Shown piece after piece: positions 1 through 6,400 of a stretch of DNA of 14,237 bases; within the stretch, counting starts at the first letter, position 1, and every line of letters begins with the position of its first letter. The notes under the pieces were generated by a model. The model saw only the letters and a program-made list of their open reading frames with translations, had not been told where the DNA came from and ran no database searches. The stretch comes from DATMQA01 sp035566895 (GTDB lineage: Bacteria; Verrucomicrobiota; Verrucomicrobiia; Limisphaerales; UBA8199): NCBI GenBank assembly GCA_035566895.1, contig DATMQA010000186.1, forward strand, positions 1-14,237, given 5' to 3'. Position numbers and translations under genes: made by a program.

Positions 1-888
1 GTAGGTGTGGAAGATGAAGAGGGCAATGGCTTCGGCGGCCCACTTGGGCAGGATGGCGAAGCGGTTGAGGGTGAGGACGAGGGTGTTCAGGATGTAGAGG
101 GCGGAGGGATGTTGCCGATCTTGAACAGGAGGCAACGGTCCGTTTTGGGGAGTTGAAGGTTGAAGGTTGAAAGTTGCAGGTTCACCGGTTTCGGCGGTTG
201 CAGGTGGCGGAGGTACAGGCGCCGTGGCCTGGGTGGGCTCCGGACTTTTAACAGGAGGTAACGGAGGAAGCAGAGAGGGACCGCCCGAGTGAGGAGTGCA
301 GAGTGCAGAGTGCAGAGTTTCGGAAGCCGGAGCAGGTTGCGAGGCTGCGGGCGCTGTGGCTTGGGTGGGTTCCGGATTTTTAACAGGAGGTAACAGAGGA
401 AGCAGAGAGGAATTTTGGATTTTTGGATTTTGATTTTCGATTGGTGGCGGAGGGGCGGGCGCCGTGTTTTGGGTGGCCGAATTCCCCTCAAAATTCCTCC
501 CCTCCGTTAACTCTGTTTCCTCCTGTTGAAATTCCGGCGGGGTTGAAGGGTGGCCGTTGGTGGGCGGGTTTTGGCGGAGCCAGTGTTCAATGGCCTCGGT
601 AAAGGCGGCGAGGTCGGGGTCCTGGTGGAGAGCGGCTTCGAACCGGGGACGTTTTTCAAAGGCGCTGGCCTCGACGTCGGCCATGGCCTGGTACATGCAC
701 TCGGGGATGCCTTCCCGGCGGTGTTCCAAGAACCTGGGCAAGGCTTGGGGAAAAAGGTCGCAATCCAGAGCAGGGTTGGGGATCGCGTGTTTGTACGGCA
801 GGAGGTGGGTGAACCGGCCGAAGAACTCGAGCAGGAGACGCCGGGTGGAGCGGATGACATGAGGGTCGTTGAATAGTTTAAGGTTCAT
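1..888 (-). CDS. Large ORF, 3' end cut by window edge; possible DUF3631-type ATPase with repeat-built Pro-rich linker
   Basis: Reading the minus strand from an ATG at 888, the frame stays open for all 296 codons to the window edge, so the protein is C-terminally incomplete here. Residues 1-106 look like a globular domain (start MNLKLFNDPHVIRSTRRLLL, then a stretch ending TEAIEHWLRQN). Residues about 107-256 are a Pro/Ala/Thr-rich low-complexity linker. Residues 257-296 turn hydrophobic and ordered, ending in FAILPKWAAEAIALFIFHTY. That last stretch resembles the segment just ahead of the Walker A motif in DUF3631 proteins (helicase/primase-like ATPases found on phages and plasmids and in genomes), but the P-loop itself would lie outside the window. 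The linker contains four copies of an AACAGGAGG repeat and other word repeats. No clear Shine-Dalgarno precedes the start. The reading frame is convincing; the family call is an inference from recalled family features. Confidence 0.7.
   Translation of the reverse strand, partial: MNLKLFNDPHVIRSTRRLLLEFFGRFTHLLPYKHAIPNPALDCDLFPQALPRFLEHRREGIPECMYQAMADVEASAFEKRPRFEAALHQDPDLAAFTEAIEHWLRQNPPTNGHPSTPPEFQQEETELTEGRNFEGNSATQNTAPAPPPPIENQNPKIQNSSLLPLLPPVKNPEPTQATAPAASQPAPASETLHSALCTPHSGGPSLLPPLPPVKSPEPTQATAPVPPPPATAETGEPATFNLQPSTPQNGPLPPVQDRQHPSALYILNTLVLTLNRFAILPKWAAEAIALFIFHTY
124..537. repeat. Four dispersed AACAGGAGG-type repeats in coding sequence, one inverted
   Basis: On the plus strand AACAGGAGG(C/T)AAC starts at 124, 250 and 382. 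The copies at 250 and 382 continue into GGAAGCAGAGAGG. A fourth copy lies in the opposite orientation at about 511-537. On the minus coding strand the first three encode L-P-P-V-(K/Q) peptides, while the inverted copy encodes FQQEETELTEG. Because one element is translated in both orientations, it looks like inserted DNA rather than a duplicated peptide motif. Confidence 0.8.
219..412. repeat. Direct duplication of a 62-bp block inside the linker of the left ORF
   Basis: Positions 219-280 and 351-412 align over 62 bp with six differences, all transitions (C/T or G/A). Each block encodes, on the minus strand, a peptide ending in PEPTQATAP and carries one copy of the AACAGGAGGTAAC repeat. The spacing is 132 bp, so the reading frame is preserved. 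Confidence 0.85.
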
Positions 889-898
889 AGCATTTTAG

Positions 899-938
899 AT
901 TTCCGATTTTTGATTTTTGATTTTTGATTTGAAAATTC
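899..938. repeat. TTTTTGATT tandem word repeat in the 5' leader of the left ORF
   Basis: Three near-perfect 8-bp steps of the TTTTTGAT type lie just upstream of the minus-strand start at 888. A related stretch (TTTTGGATTTTTGGATTTTG) occurs inside the coding linker at about 413-433. No promoter elements could be picked out of this AT-rich repeat with confidence. Confidence 0.7.
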
Positions 939-1005
939 GGGAGGGTAACGCCCATGCGGCGGCGAGGCGAAACCTGGGATTGGGGACCCCTCCGGTCCTG
1001 CCTTG

Positions 1006-1209
1006 CTAGAACTTCATGCAGAATGTGCAGACATACGTCACTTCCGGCCGCGCGGTAGGCGTCCGGGCCGGAAAAACGGTCCAGCCCCGGCGTTCACCGC
1101 TTGAAGGGTCACAGGTTTGGCGACCCAATTTATGCAGCCGGCAGTAAAACAGAGCAGGATCGATGCCTAAATTTGGATGACTTATCGCTGTTTTGGAAGC
1201 ATCGGAGCT
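1006..1209 (-). pseudogene. 5'-truncated small ORF with C-x2-H and C-x2-C pairs
   Basis: The minus frame is open from just after a TAG at 1212-1210 to a TAG at 1008-1006, 67 codons. It contains no ATG before the penultimate residues (a late TTG is the only usual alternative), so the natural 5' end appears to be missing. The visible peptide has CRLH early and CTFC at the end, separated by about 40 residues that include ERRGWTVFPARTPTARPEV. The C-x2-H/C-x2-C arrangement suggests a small zinc-binding protein. It lies 117 bp upstream of the ORF starting at 888, on the same strand, and may once have been its operon partner. I do not recognise the family. The composition and conserved-looking Cys/His spacing argue for a real gene remnant rather than chance, but this is uncertain. 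Confidence 0.4.
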
Positions 1210-1299
1210 CTAATGTATTTCGATCGATAACGTTAAAAGATTAGTAATGTTTTGATTCTCTGGTAAGGCGGTTTACGCAGAGTAAGCTGAGGCACCTAA
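1210..1299. other. AT-rich spacer between two divergent 5'-truncated remnants
   Basis: This 90-bp stretch is clearly lower in GC than its flanks and has stops in every frame. It contains TCGATCGATAACGTTAAAAG around 1221-1240. Both neighbours lose their 5' ends here. I see no tRNA, no transposase and no clear terminal repeats. Confidence 0.4.
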
Positions 1300-1572
1300 T
1301 TAACCATTGCACTTGTACGTCGAAGCGCTTATCCCATTGTCTGGACCGACGTCCTTCAGCCCTACGACACCGCTGCCGCTGCCGGCAAATGCCTCGCCGT
1401 CTTCGGCGCATTGCAGTTCTGGTGGTTCGGCGAGCATGGTCATCCACGCATCGACACCTCCTGGCACGTCTTCTTCGCCAACGACCAACTGGCCACCCGC
1501 TTCATCGAAGAAATCGACTTCGACTACTGTGCCCTCGACGCCACCGCCGTCATCATGACCCCGAACGCCTAA
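1300..1572 (+). pseudogene. 5'-truncated gene remnant, unknown function
   Basis: The frame with codons starting at 1300 and ending at TAA 1570-1572 is open for 90 codons and reads like real protein: YPIVWTDVLQPYDTAAAAGK, later FWWFGEHGHPRIDTSWHVFF, then EEIDFDYCALDATAVIMTP. It has no ATG, GTG or early TTG start; the first in-frame candidate is an ATT at 1306. Sequence upstream of 1300 is AT-rich with stops in all frames, so the N-terminus is probably lost. The overlapping ORFs in the other two frames are Pro/Ser- or Arg-rich shadows. I do not recognise the family. A phage or mobile-element origin is possible given the other debris nearby, but nothing in the sequence proves it. Confidence 0.45.
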
Positions 1573-1593
1573 TCATCTGTGGTGCATACGGGA

Positions 1594-1649
1594 GGGCAGG
1601 TTTTTCATATGTTTCCTGCCCGTGCCGGGGGCGCTCCCCGCCCCCGGCA
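1594..1649 (+). terminator. Two consecutive stem-loops, possible terminator or leader structure
   Basis: GGGCAGG at 1594-1600 pairs with CCTGCCC at 1615-1621 across a 14-nt AT-rich loop. Immediately after, TGCCGGGGGCG at 1623-1633 pairs perfectly with CGCCCCCGGCA at 1639-1649 across a 5-nt loop. The second stem is very stable but is not followed by a T-run, so it is not a classical intrinsic terminator. It lies between the remnant ending at 1572 and the gene starting at 1813, and could terminate the former or structure the leader of the latter. Confidence 0.4.
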
Positions 1650-1812
1650 AATCCGCAGCAATTCGCGTTCACAAAAAGCCAAAAATCGGTTGGCGCCAGA
1701 AAATCAAACACACAGACTACAATTCCGGAAGAGGATCCCAAAGCACTCTTGGCTCTGTTGCGCTAGGGATCCAAAACGGATTCGGAAAAAGCATACAAAG
1801 AATAGGAAACCA

Positions 1813-4038
1813 ATGAGAACCCCCTTAAAACGAATCGCAATTACACTGGCTGTCCTCGGGCTGTCATGCGCCACCCACGCCCAGCCCTCATCCCTCGACA
1901 CCCAAGGCTTGCAGCAGGTTGCACGGGACCAATTGCCCCGTTTTGCCACTTATTGGGTAATGCGGCCAGACGGTAGAGCCGCCCCCATCCCATGCCCACC
2001 CGGAGACATGCCAGACGCGCCGATCTATGCCCTTCCCAATGGACAGTTCTTGGTCGATGCTACACAAGTGACGCGCTCGCAGGCCTCAGCAGCATCAATT
2101 CCGCTCCCCGGCGGCGGCGGAAACGGCGGCGGCAATCCGCCGCCCCCACCGCCAGACATCGCGAACTACGGAAAGTTCATGCACCAGATATTTTCCATAG
2201 TCGACACGAACCACGCCGCAGCCAATGATACGAACATCTACAACGCCTGCCTCTCATTCCCGGACGACACCAACACCGCGCCTGCTTTGCAGATCGAACG
2301 CTACGGCACAAACGCTGTGCTCATCAAAGCCAGCCACTTCGACTATTCCGCGGAGACGGACCGCGACTTCGCCCTGCTGATTTGCGACAAAGTGGAAACC
2401 CCTACGTGGAAGAGTATCGATTTATTCGGGCATTCCTCGGATACTCAAGACGGGTGGCTCATTCAGGGCCTCGTCTCAAATTGGAAAGTCACCGACCCAA
2501 TGTTCCTCATGGTTTCCAACCTCAACCCTTCATATAGCGGCTTTTTCCGCACCATTCCGTACGGTGGACCGCAACTCGCTCTCACCGGCCCTGCTCAGTA
2601 CGATACGGTGAGCAACACGATCGCGATTCAAGCCACCGTCAGTGATCTGAGCGGCACGACGAACCAACAACTCGCCACGACCGTGTACGGCGCTCCGGCC
2701 CGTTACACGGTTACCTCCAACAACGTCATCAATATAGACACACGATACGCCCCCTCAGGCATCCAACAGATCGAGGTTCTCGTGGCAAACCAAACCGCCC
2801 TCGTGTACGATCCGCAAAACCCACCATCCGACATCAAGACCGCTTACGCCACAACACAAACGCTGCCACTCGACTTCGAGAATGGAACCTATGTGCTGTT
2901 TGCCAGCGACATGTGCTCACCCAGCGTGGGGACCAACTACGTCATTTTCGTAATTGACCAGGGCCAAAACGTAACCGCAACGATTAAGGACCCATCAACA
3001 GGTCGAACCGTCAAAACCTTAGCAGGTTACGTTCCCTACCCGGTGCAATTGCTTATCCCTTGGGATTTTAAAGAGACAAATGGCACACCCTACACCAACG
3101 ACACCTACACGGTAACCTTCACCGCGTTCGCAGCAGGCACCACCCTAACCGTTACCAATCAGATTCAGCGTTCCGGCGTCAGGCCCGCTGCCGGAAATAT
3201 TGTCACCTACGAGGATGAAGACCCAAGCGATCCGACCGGCAGGTACCTCGATACCGAGGCGGGCAAATACATCGTATCCCTAGAAATAGCTCTTTATGAA
3301 GCGCTATATTACTGGGATTTTGCATCCGGAACCCAGTACTCACCCTCCGACATAGGAACCTACCGCGACAATCCACCATGGACAGGGTTCCCCTACGTCC
3401 TGACCCATGGCAACGAACAATCATGGGCCAGCGAAACTTGTTACGCCCTCACCAACCTCGCATTCTCAGACTTTGGGTTCTACATGGGGCACGGCAATGG
3501 GACGGGTATTGGTGGTGGACCAGCCGGCACATCCTGGGTAGGCCCCTACATGCCATCAAGCACTATCGCGTCCTTTGTGCGCGGCTGCGGCAGCCAGAAT
3601 TGGCGAATGAGGAAGGTCGTCCTCTGGGCCTGTTACACCGACTCACCTGCCGCCACCACTGCCCAGGGAACGCTCATAAGTTGGGCCAATGCATTCGGAA
3701 TCACCGCCACTTCGCTCCAACGCTCCAGCATGATGGCAAAAGACGTTGGTCTTTTCTTCGGGGGCGAACTTCCCCAAGGGGGCTATTCCGGAACTCTCGG
3801 TGGCACCGCGCCCGAAGTTGCCACAATATTCGACGACCTCTGGGTGACCGGCGGCAATCCGACTCCAGGCGGTGGCGATCCGACCTACGCGTTTGGATGG
3901 GCTGTCGATACGATAAGGAGCATCTGTCCCGAAATCAACAGGGGCTTCCCCACCTGGATTGGCTTCGGGTACCTGCCCTATACAGCGAATTTCGATGCCG
4001 AAATCGTAACAAACAACATCTCGGGCATCCACTGGTAG
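1813..4038 (+). CDS. Secreted multidomain protein with Ig-like repeats and a caspase/CHAT-like His-Cys region
   Basis: 741 residues from ATG 1813, chosen because AGGAAA (1804-1809) precedes it and a signal peptide follows at once (basic MRTPLKR, hydrophobic core, cleavage probably after THA, residue 23). The open frame upstream to 1579 lacks such features. Residues 24-96 form a small N-terminal domain; 97-114 are a Gly/Pro linker; about 254-335 look like a bacterial Ig-like domain; about 385-455 resemble a FlgD-type Ig repeat (TATIKDPSTGRTVKTL, ending in NDTYTVTF). The C-terminal about 270 residues contain FGFYMGHGNGTG with H560 and VVLWACYTDSP with C607. In clan CD proteases (caspase, gingipain, CHAT) the catalytic His sits in an HG context and the Cys in an AC context after a hydrophobic strand, at comparable spacing. 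A protease function is therefore inferred, not shown. It probably acts in the periplasm, on the cell surface or outside the cell. A membrane-anchored protein gene follows after 70 bp. Confidence 0.75.
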   Translation: MRTPLKRIAITLAVLGLSCATHAQPSSLDTQGLQQVARDQLPRFATYWVMRPDGRAAPIPCPPGDMPDAPIYALPNGQFLVDATQVTRSQASAASIPLPGGGGNGGGNPPPPPPDIANYGKFMHQIFSIVDTNHAAANDTNIYNACLSFPDDTNTAPALQIERYGTNAVLIKASHFDYSAETDRDFALLICDKVETPTWKSIDLFGHSSDTQDGWLIQGLVSNWKVTDPMFLMVSNLNPSYSGFFRTIPYGGPQLALTGPAQYDTVSNTIAIQATVSDLSGTTNQQLATTVYGAPARYTVTSNNVINIDTRYAPSGIQQIEVLVANQTALVYDPQNPPSDIKTAYATTQTLPLDFENGTYVLFASDMCSPSVGTNYVIFVIDQGQNVTATIKDPSTGRTVKTLAGYVPYPVQLLIPWDFKETNGTPYTNDTYTVTFTAFAAGTTLTVTNQIQRSGVRPAAGNIVTYEDEDPSDPTGRYLDTEAGKYIVSLEIALYEALYYWDFASGTQYSPSDIGTYRDNPPWTGFPYVLTHGNEQSWASETCYALTNLAFSDFGFYMGHGNGTGIGGGPAGTSWVGPYMPSSTIASFVRGCGSQNWRMRKVVLWACYTDSPAATTAQGTLISWANAFGITATSLQRSSMMAKDVGLFFGGELPQGGYSGTLGGTAPEVATIFDDLWVTGGNPTPGGGDPTYAFGWAVDTIRSICPEINRGFPTWIGFGYLPYTANFDAEIVTNNISGIHW

Positions 4039-4108
4039 TAGAGCTCACGGCAGACCGGGGCGGACACATCAGTCCTCCCCGGACTACCTCCGAACCGGCA
4101 AAAAGCCA

Positions 4109-4894
4109 ATGACAACCACGGCAAAGAATCTGATCCGCGTCCTCGTCGCGGGTATCCTCGCCGCCGCTATTCTCCTCTACGTGCGCTGGCACAGGGAGTT
4201 CGTCCTCCACTCGCCTGACACTCCACTCGGTACACCAATGACGGTTCCACCGCTTGCACCCCCACAGCAACTGCCTCCCCACCCCACGACCTCTGCTATC
4301 CCGCCCACAACAAACAGAACCTTCCGGGTCAGACACAAAGCCTCCGAACTCACCGCGGACGAGAAATCCGCCTTTCTCCAAAACTTCGAACAAAGGTACA
4401 AGCCCGCCATAGACAAGTGGTTCAAAGCCTTCAGCGGCCACGTCCCATTTGCCCCTGACAAAGTAACCCCAGATCAACTTGCTGAGCGCATCGGCACCAA
4501 CCCGTCATACAACGAATACGTTTTTGTCATCGACGGAATCACCCTCGGCGTGCAAGACAGCAAGGGCGTCGCTCAGGTCCACTATCTGAACGCTCCACAC
4601 CAAACCCAGAAGTTGGCCACCCTTCCCGATCAAAACCAGCCACCCGCCCTCGCGCCGCCCGTGGCGAAGGAGGAGATAGCGCAGATGCTCCTTGCCGAAA
4701 GTGGCACCGCCTTCGCTCCGCAGGAAATAAGAATCACACCAAGCGGCGTGTCAGGGAGCCTCAATGGAGGAGCCCTCGTTTCAGTCGGCGGCGATGCAGA
4801 GAACGGCGCCTCTTGGAATTACGACCTTGCCTTTGCCCCGGATGGCAAACTCGCCTACTACCTAAAAGGAAACGGAACGCCTCCACGGAAATGA
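4109..4894 (+). CDS. Membrane-anchored hypothetical protein, likely partner of the preceding secreted protein
   Basis: 261 residues. Residues 7-25 (NLIRVLVAGILAAAILLYV) form one transmembrane segment, with a short cytoplasmic N-terminus. A Pro/Thr-rich periplasmic linker runs over about 36-68. It is followed by a charged region (ELTADEKSAFLQNFEQRYKP) and a C-terminal domain with VFVIDGITLGVQDSKG, then APPVAKEEIAQML, then SWNYDLAFAPDGKLAYY near the end. I do not recognise a named family. The layout (one TM anchor, flexible linker, globular periplasmic domain) suits an accessory, substrate or inhibitor of the neighbouring secreted protein, but the sequence gives no direct evidence for any of these. 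The gene is 70 bp downstream of that gene on the same strand, and no terminator is visible between them. Confidence 0.75.
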   Translation: MTTTAKNLIRVLVAGILAAAILLYVRWHREFVLHSPDTPLGTPMTVPPLAPPQQLPPHPTTSAIPPTTNRTFRVRHKASELTADEKSAFLQNFEQRYKPAIDKWFKAFSGHVPFAPDKVTPDQLAERIGTNPSYNEYVFVIDGITLGVQDSKGVAQVHYLNAPHQTQKLATLPDQNQPPALAPPVAKEEIAQMLLAESGTAFAPQEIRITPSGVSGSLNGGALVSVGGDAENGASWNYDLAFAPDGKLAYYLKGNGTPPRK

Positions 4895-4949
4895 CGCAAC
4901 TCCATAAAGGGCAGCATCAGACCAGCTCTCTTCAAAGCACCCAATTTCC

Positions 4950-5180
4950 ATGCAGCCAGACCTAACAAAAAACCTACCAATCCTGCTTCCCGCGCTAAAC
5001 ACGCTGGTAATTGGTTTACTCACGGTCTTTATCGCCTACCAGCAGTGGCGCACGAGCTACCTGAAGGTGAAGCACGACCTTTCCCCATCTCCCATTTTCC
5101 ATCTCCCGCGTCACCTACGCGGGCGGCTACGTCCTCCCCGGCACCACCCCCGCCCCCGGCCAAACTCCGCTCCCCGATGA
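4950..5180 (+). pseudogene. Small membrane-protein gene truncated at a repeat junction
   Basis: From ATG 4950 the first about 44 residues look genuine: MQPDLTKNLPILLPALNTLV, a transmembrane helix, then AYQQWRTSYLKVKHDL. This resembles the N-terminus of a common group of small bacterial membrane proteins in which a similar QQW..S..K.K.DL segment is followed by F-(D/E)-R-R. Here the match stops exactly where a CCCATCTCCC-type repeat begins (about 5081). The rest of the ORF (residues 45-76, Pro/Arg/His-rich) is an out-of-frame reading of that repeat and of the phage-like remnant behind it. The gene is therefore probably broken, though a 76-residue membrane peptide could still be made. It lies 55 bp after the previous gene on the same strand. 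Confidence 0.5.
5081..5107. repeat. CCCATCTCCC-type word repeat at a gene-fusion junction
   Basis: A pyrimidine-rich stretch with the steps CCCATCT, CCCATTTT and CCATCTCCC sits exactly between the truncated membrane-protein gene and the phage-like remnant. It looks like one of the short intergenic word repeats of this genome and marks the recombination or deletion point. Confidence 0.5.
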
Positions 5181-5351
5181 ATCTGGAGTAAGCGGCCGTC
5201 GAGCAAGTCGCCTATTGGTTCCAGAACCGCGACCACCTCGGCCTCAAGACCTACTGGCCCTCGGGTGTCGCCTACAGTCAGTTCGCCGCCCCTCGACCTC
5301 CTCCAACCCGTCCAGGCCACTCTCGCTCAGTACCGGCGTTGGACATTGTGA
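5101..5351 (+). pseudogene. Decayed phage head-tail connector-like gene (C-terminal part, frameshifted)
   Basis: Three frames must be joined to read one protein. Frame one (from 5101) gives ISRVTYAGGYVLPGTTPAPG and then QTPLPDE. Around 5187 the reading moves one frame and passes an in-frame TAA before AAVEQVAYWFQNRDHLGLKT and YWPSGVAYSQFA. Around 5290 it moves again to LDLLQPVQATLAQYRRWTL and stops at TGA 5349-5351. The combined sequence, especially PLP..LE.AAVEQVAYWFQNR, resembles gp6-type head-tail connector proteins of tailed phages. At least two frameshifts, one stop and a missing N-terminus make it a pseudogene. The family call rests on recalled motif similarity and is moderate. Confidence 0.55.
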
Positions 5352-5634
5352 GAAATTCACGTTTCACGTTTCACGTTTCACCTTTCACGCATTAATCCAT
5401 CAATCCAACAATCCATTAATCCAGTCCCGCTCCGCTGGACCCTCTGACATCAATCCACCAATCCAACCGCCCCCGCGCCGTTTCCCCCATTAATCCATTA
5501 ATCCAGCCCCGCGCCGTTGGACCCTATGAAAACTTCACGTTTCACGTTTCACCTTTCACGCATTAATCCATCAATCCAACAATCCATTAATCCAGTCCCG
5601 CGCCACTAATCCACCCCCGCGCCGCTGGTCGCGC
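5352..5634. repeat. Gene-free repeat region with a 68-bp perfect direct repeat
   Basis: This stretch holds no gene. It is made of two word types: GTTTCAC heptamers (three plus a CTTTCAC variant at 5361-5388, again from 5534) and blocks such as ATTAATCC and CAATCCAACAATCC. A 68-bp segment is identical at 5363-5430 and 5534-5601, offset by 171 bp. The filler between copies is CCGCGCCG-like. The copies are close tandem duplicates without regular unique spacers, so this is not a CRISPR array. Confidence 0.85.
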
Positions 5635-5678
5635 TTGACGCGCGCGAGCCGAGTCGCTAGTTTATCAAACGTTCGTTT
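5635..5678 (+). promoter_or_regulatory. Candidate promoter and TetR-type operator ahead of the repressor gene
   Basis: TTGACG at 5635-5640 matches a -35 box in five of six bases. After 17 bp, TAGTTT at 5658-5663 is a weak -10 box. Directly downstream lies the palindrome AAACG-TT-CGTTT at 5667-5678, where transcription would start. A palindrome of this size overlapping the start region, 20 bp before a TetR-family gene, fits autorepression. The assignment is by position and pattern only. Confidence 0.5.
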
Positions 5679-5698
5679 AAAACACCTGTTTGACTCTC

Positions 5699-6400
5699 AT
5701 GCCCAGCGCTGCGGAACATGACCGCCGGGACCGCATCCTGGATGCGGCCGAGCGCGCCTTTGCCGAATGCGGCTTCGAAGGGGCGTCGCTGCGCGACATC
5801 GTGCGCGAAGCCAAGGTCAACCTGGCGACGGTTTATTACTATTTTGACAGCAAAAACGGGCTGATGGACGCGGTGCTGAAGCGGAGGTTTGATCCATTGC
5901 GGGCGGAACAATTGAAACTGCTGCGCCGGTTCCAAGAGCAGGCCGGCGGACGGCCCCTGGCGGCGGAAGAGATCCTGGAAGCGGTGGTGGCGCCGCCCTT
6001 GCGAGCGGCCATCGCCGGTCCGGAACGGCGCCCGATCGTCACCCGGTTGATTGGGCGATTGGTGAGCGAACCCAACCCGCTCACGCAAGAGGTGTTGCGG
6101 CGGCAATCGGCCGAAGTGCGCGCGGCTTTTCTCGAGGCGCTCCAAAAGAGCCTGCCCGCCCTTCCCCTGCCCGTCATCCGCTGGCGGCTGGAATTTGTCT
6201 GGGGCGCGCTGGCGTTCATCATGTGCAACCCGCACAAACTGGAGGACCAGACCCGCGGTGTGTGTAATCCGGTGGACACCGGCAAGGTGATGGCCGAGAT
6301 GATCAGTTTTTTTGCGCCGGGGTTCCGGGCGGCCGGGGCCGGGGCTGGGCAACGGGCGAAGCGCAAGGGGCGGGGGAAGGTTAAAAGGTTAAAAGGTTAA
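5699..6400 (+). CDS. TetR/AcrR-family transcriptional repressor of the adjacent efflux operon
   Basis: 233 residues from ATG 5699. A TTG three codons upstream is also in frame, but the ATG is preferred; neither has a clear Shine-Dalgarno. Residues about 9-60 form the classic TetR DNA-binding domain: RILDAAERAFAECGFEGASL, then the recognition helix region VNLATVYYYFDSKNGLMDAV. The C-terminal ligand domain includes RRPIVTRLIGRLVSEPNPLT and WRLEFVWGALAFIM, which resembles PsrA/CecR-type regulators. The protein is expected to bind the palindrome at 5667-5678 and to control its own gene and the pump genes 184 bp downstream. Its C-terminal tail is odd: the last residues KVKRLKG are read from GGTTAAAA repeats and the stop codon lies within that array. 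Its ligand cannot be told from sequence. Confidence 0.88.
   Translation: MPSAAEHDRRDRILDAAERAFAECGFEGASLRDIVREAKVNLATVYYYFDSKNGLMDAVLKRRFDPLRAEQLKLLRRFQEQAGGRPLAAEEILEAVVAPPLRAAIAGPERRPIVTRLIGRLVSEPNPLTQEVLRRQSAEVRAAFLEALQKSLPALPLPVIRWRLEFVWGALAFIMCNPHKLEDQTRGVCNPVDTGKVMAEMISFFAPGFRAAGAGAGQRAKRKGRGKVKRLKG

Noticed and set aside
507..876. Several ORFs of 100-117 codons around 507-876 on both strands
   Set aside because: They are out-of-frame or antisense readings of the 888-to-1 minus-strand ORF, whose frame alone gives balanced protein composition.
950..1140. tRNA or other RNA gene
   Set aside because: No cloverleaf with a T-loop sequence could be built on either strand.
1210..1310. Integron attC site or attachment site in the AT-rich core
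   Set aside because: AACGTT at about 1229 hinted at an attC core, but the flanking GTTRRRY/RYYYAAC pattern and paired arms are not present.
1579..1812. N-terminal extension of the secreted protein to 1579
   Set aside because: It contains the GC hairpins, has no secretion-compatible N-terminus, and the AGGAAA plus signal peptide at 1813 explain the start better.
5352..5634. CRISPR array
   Set aside because: Repeats are short words and one 68-bp duplicate without evenly sized unique spacers; no cas genes nearby.
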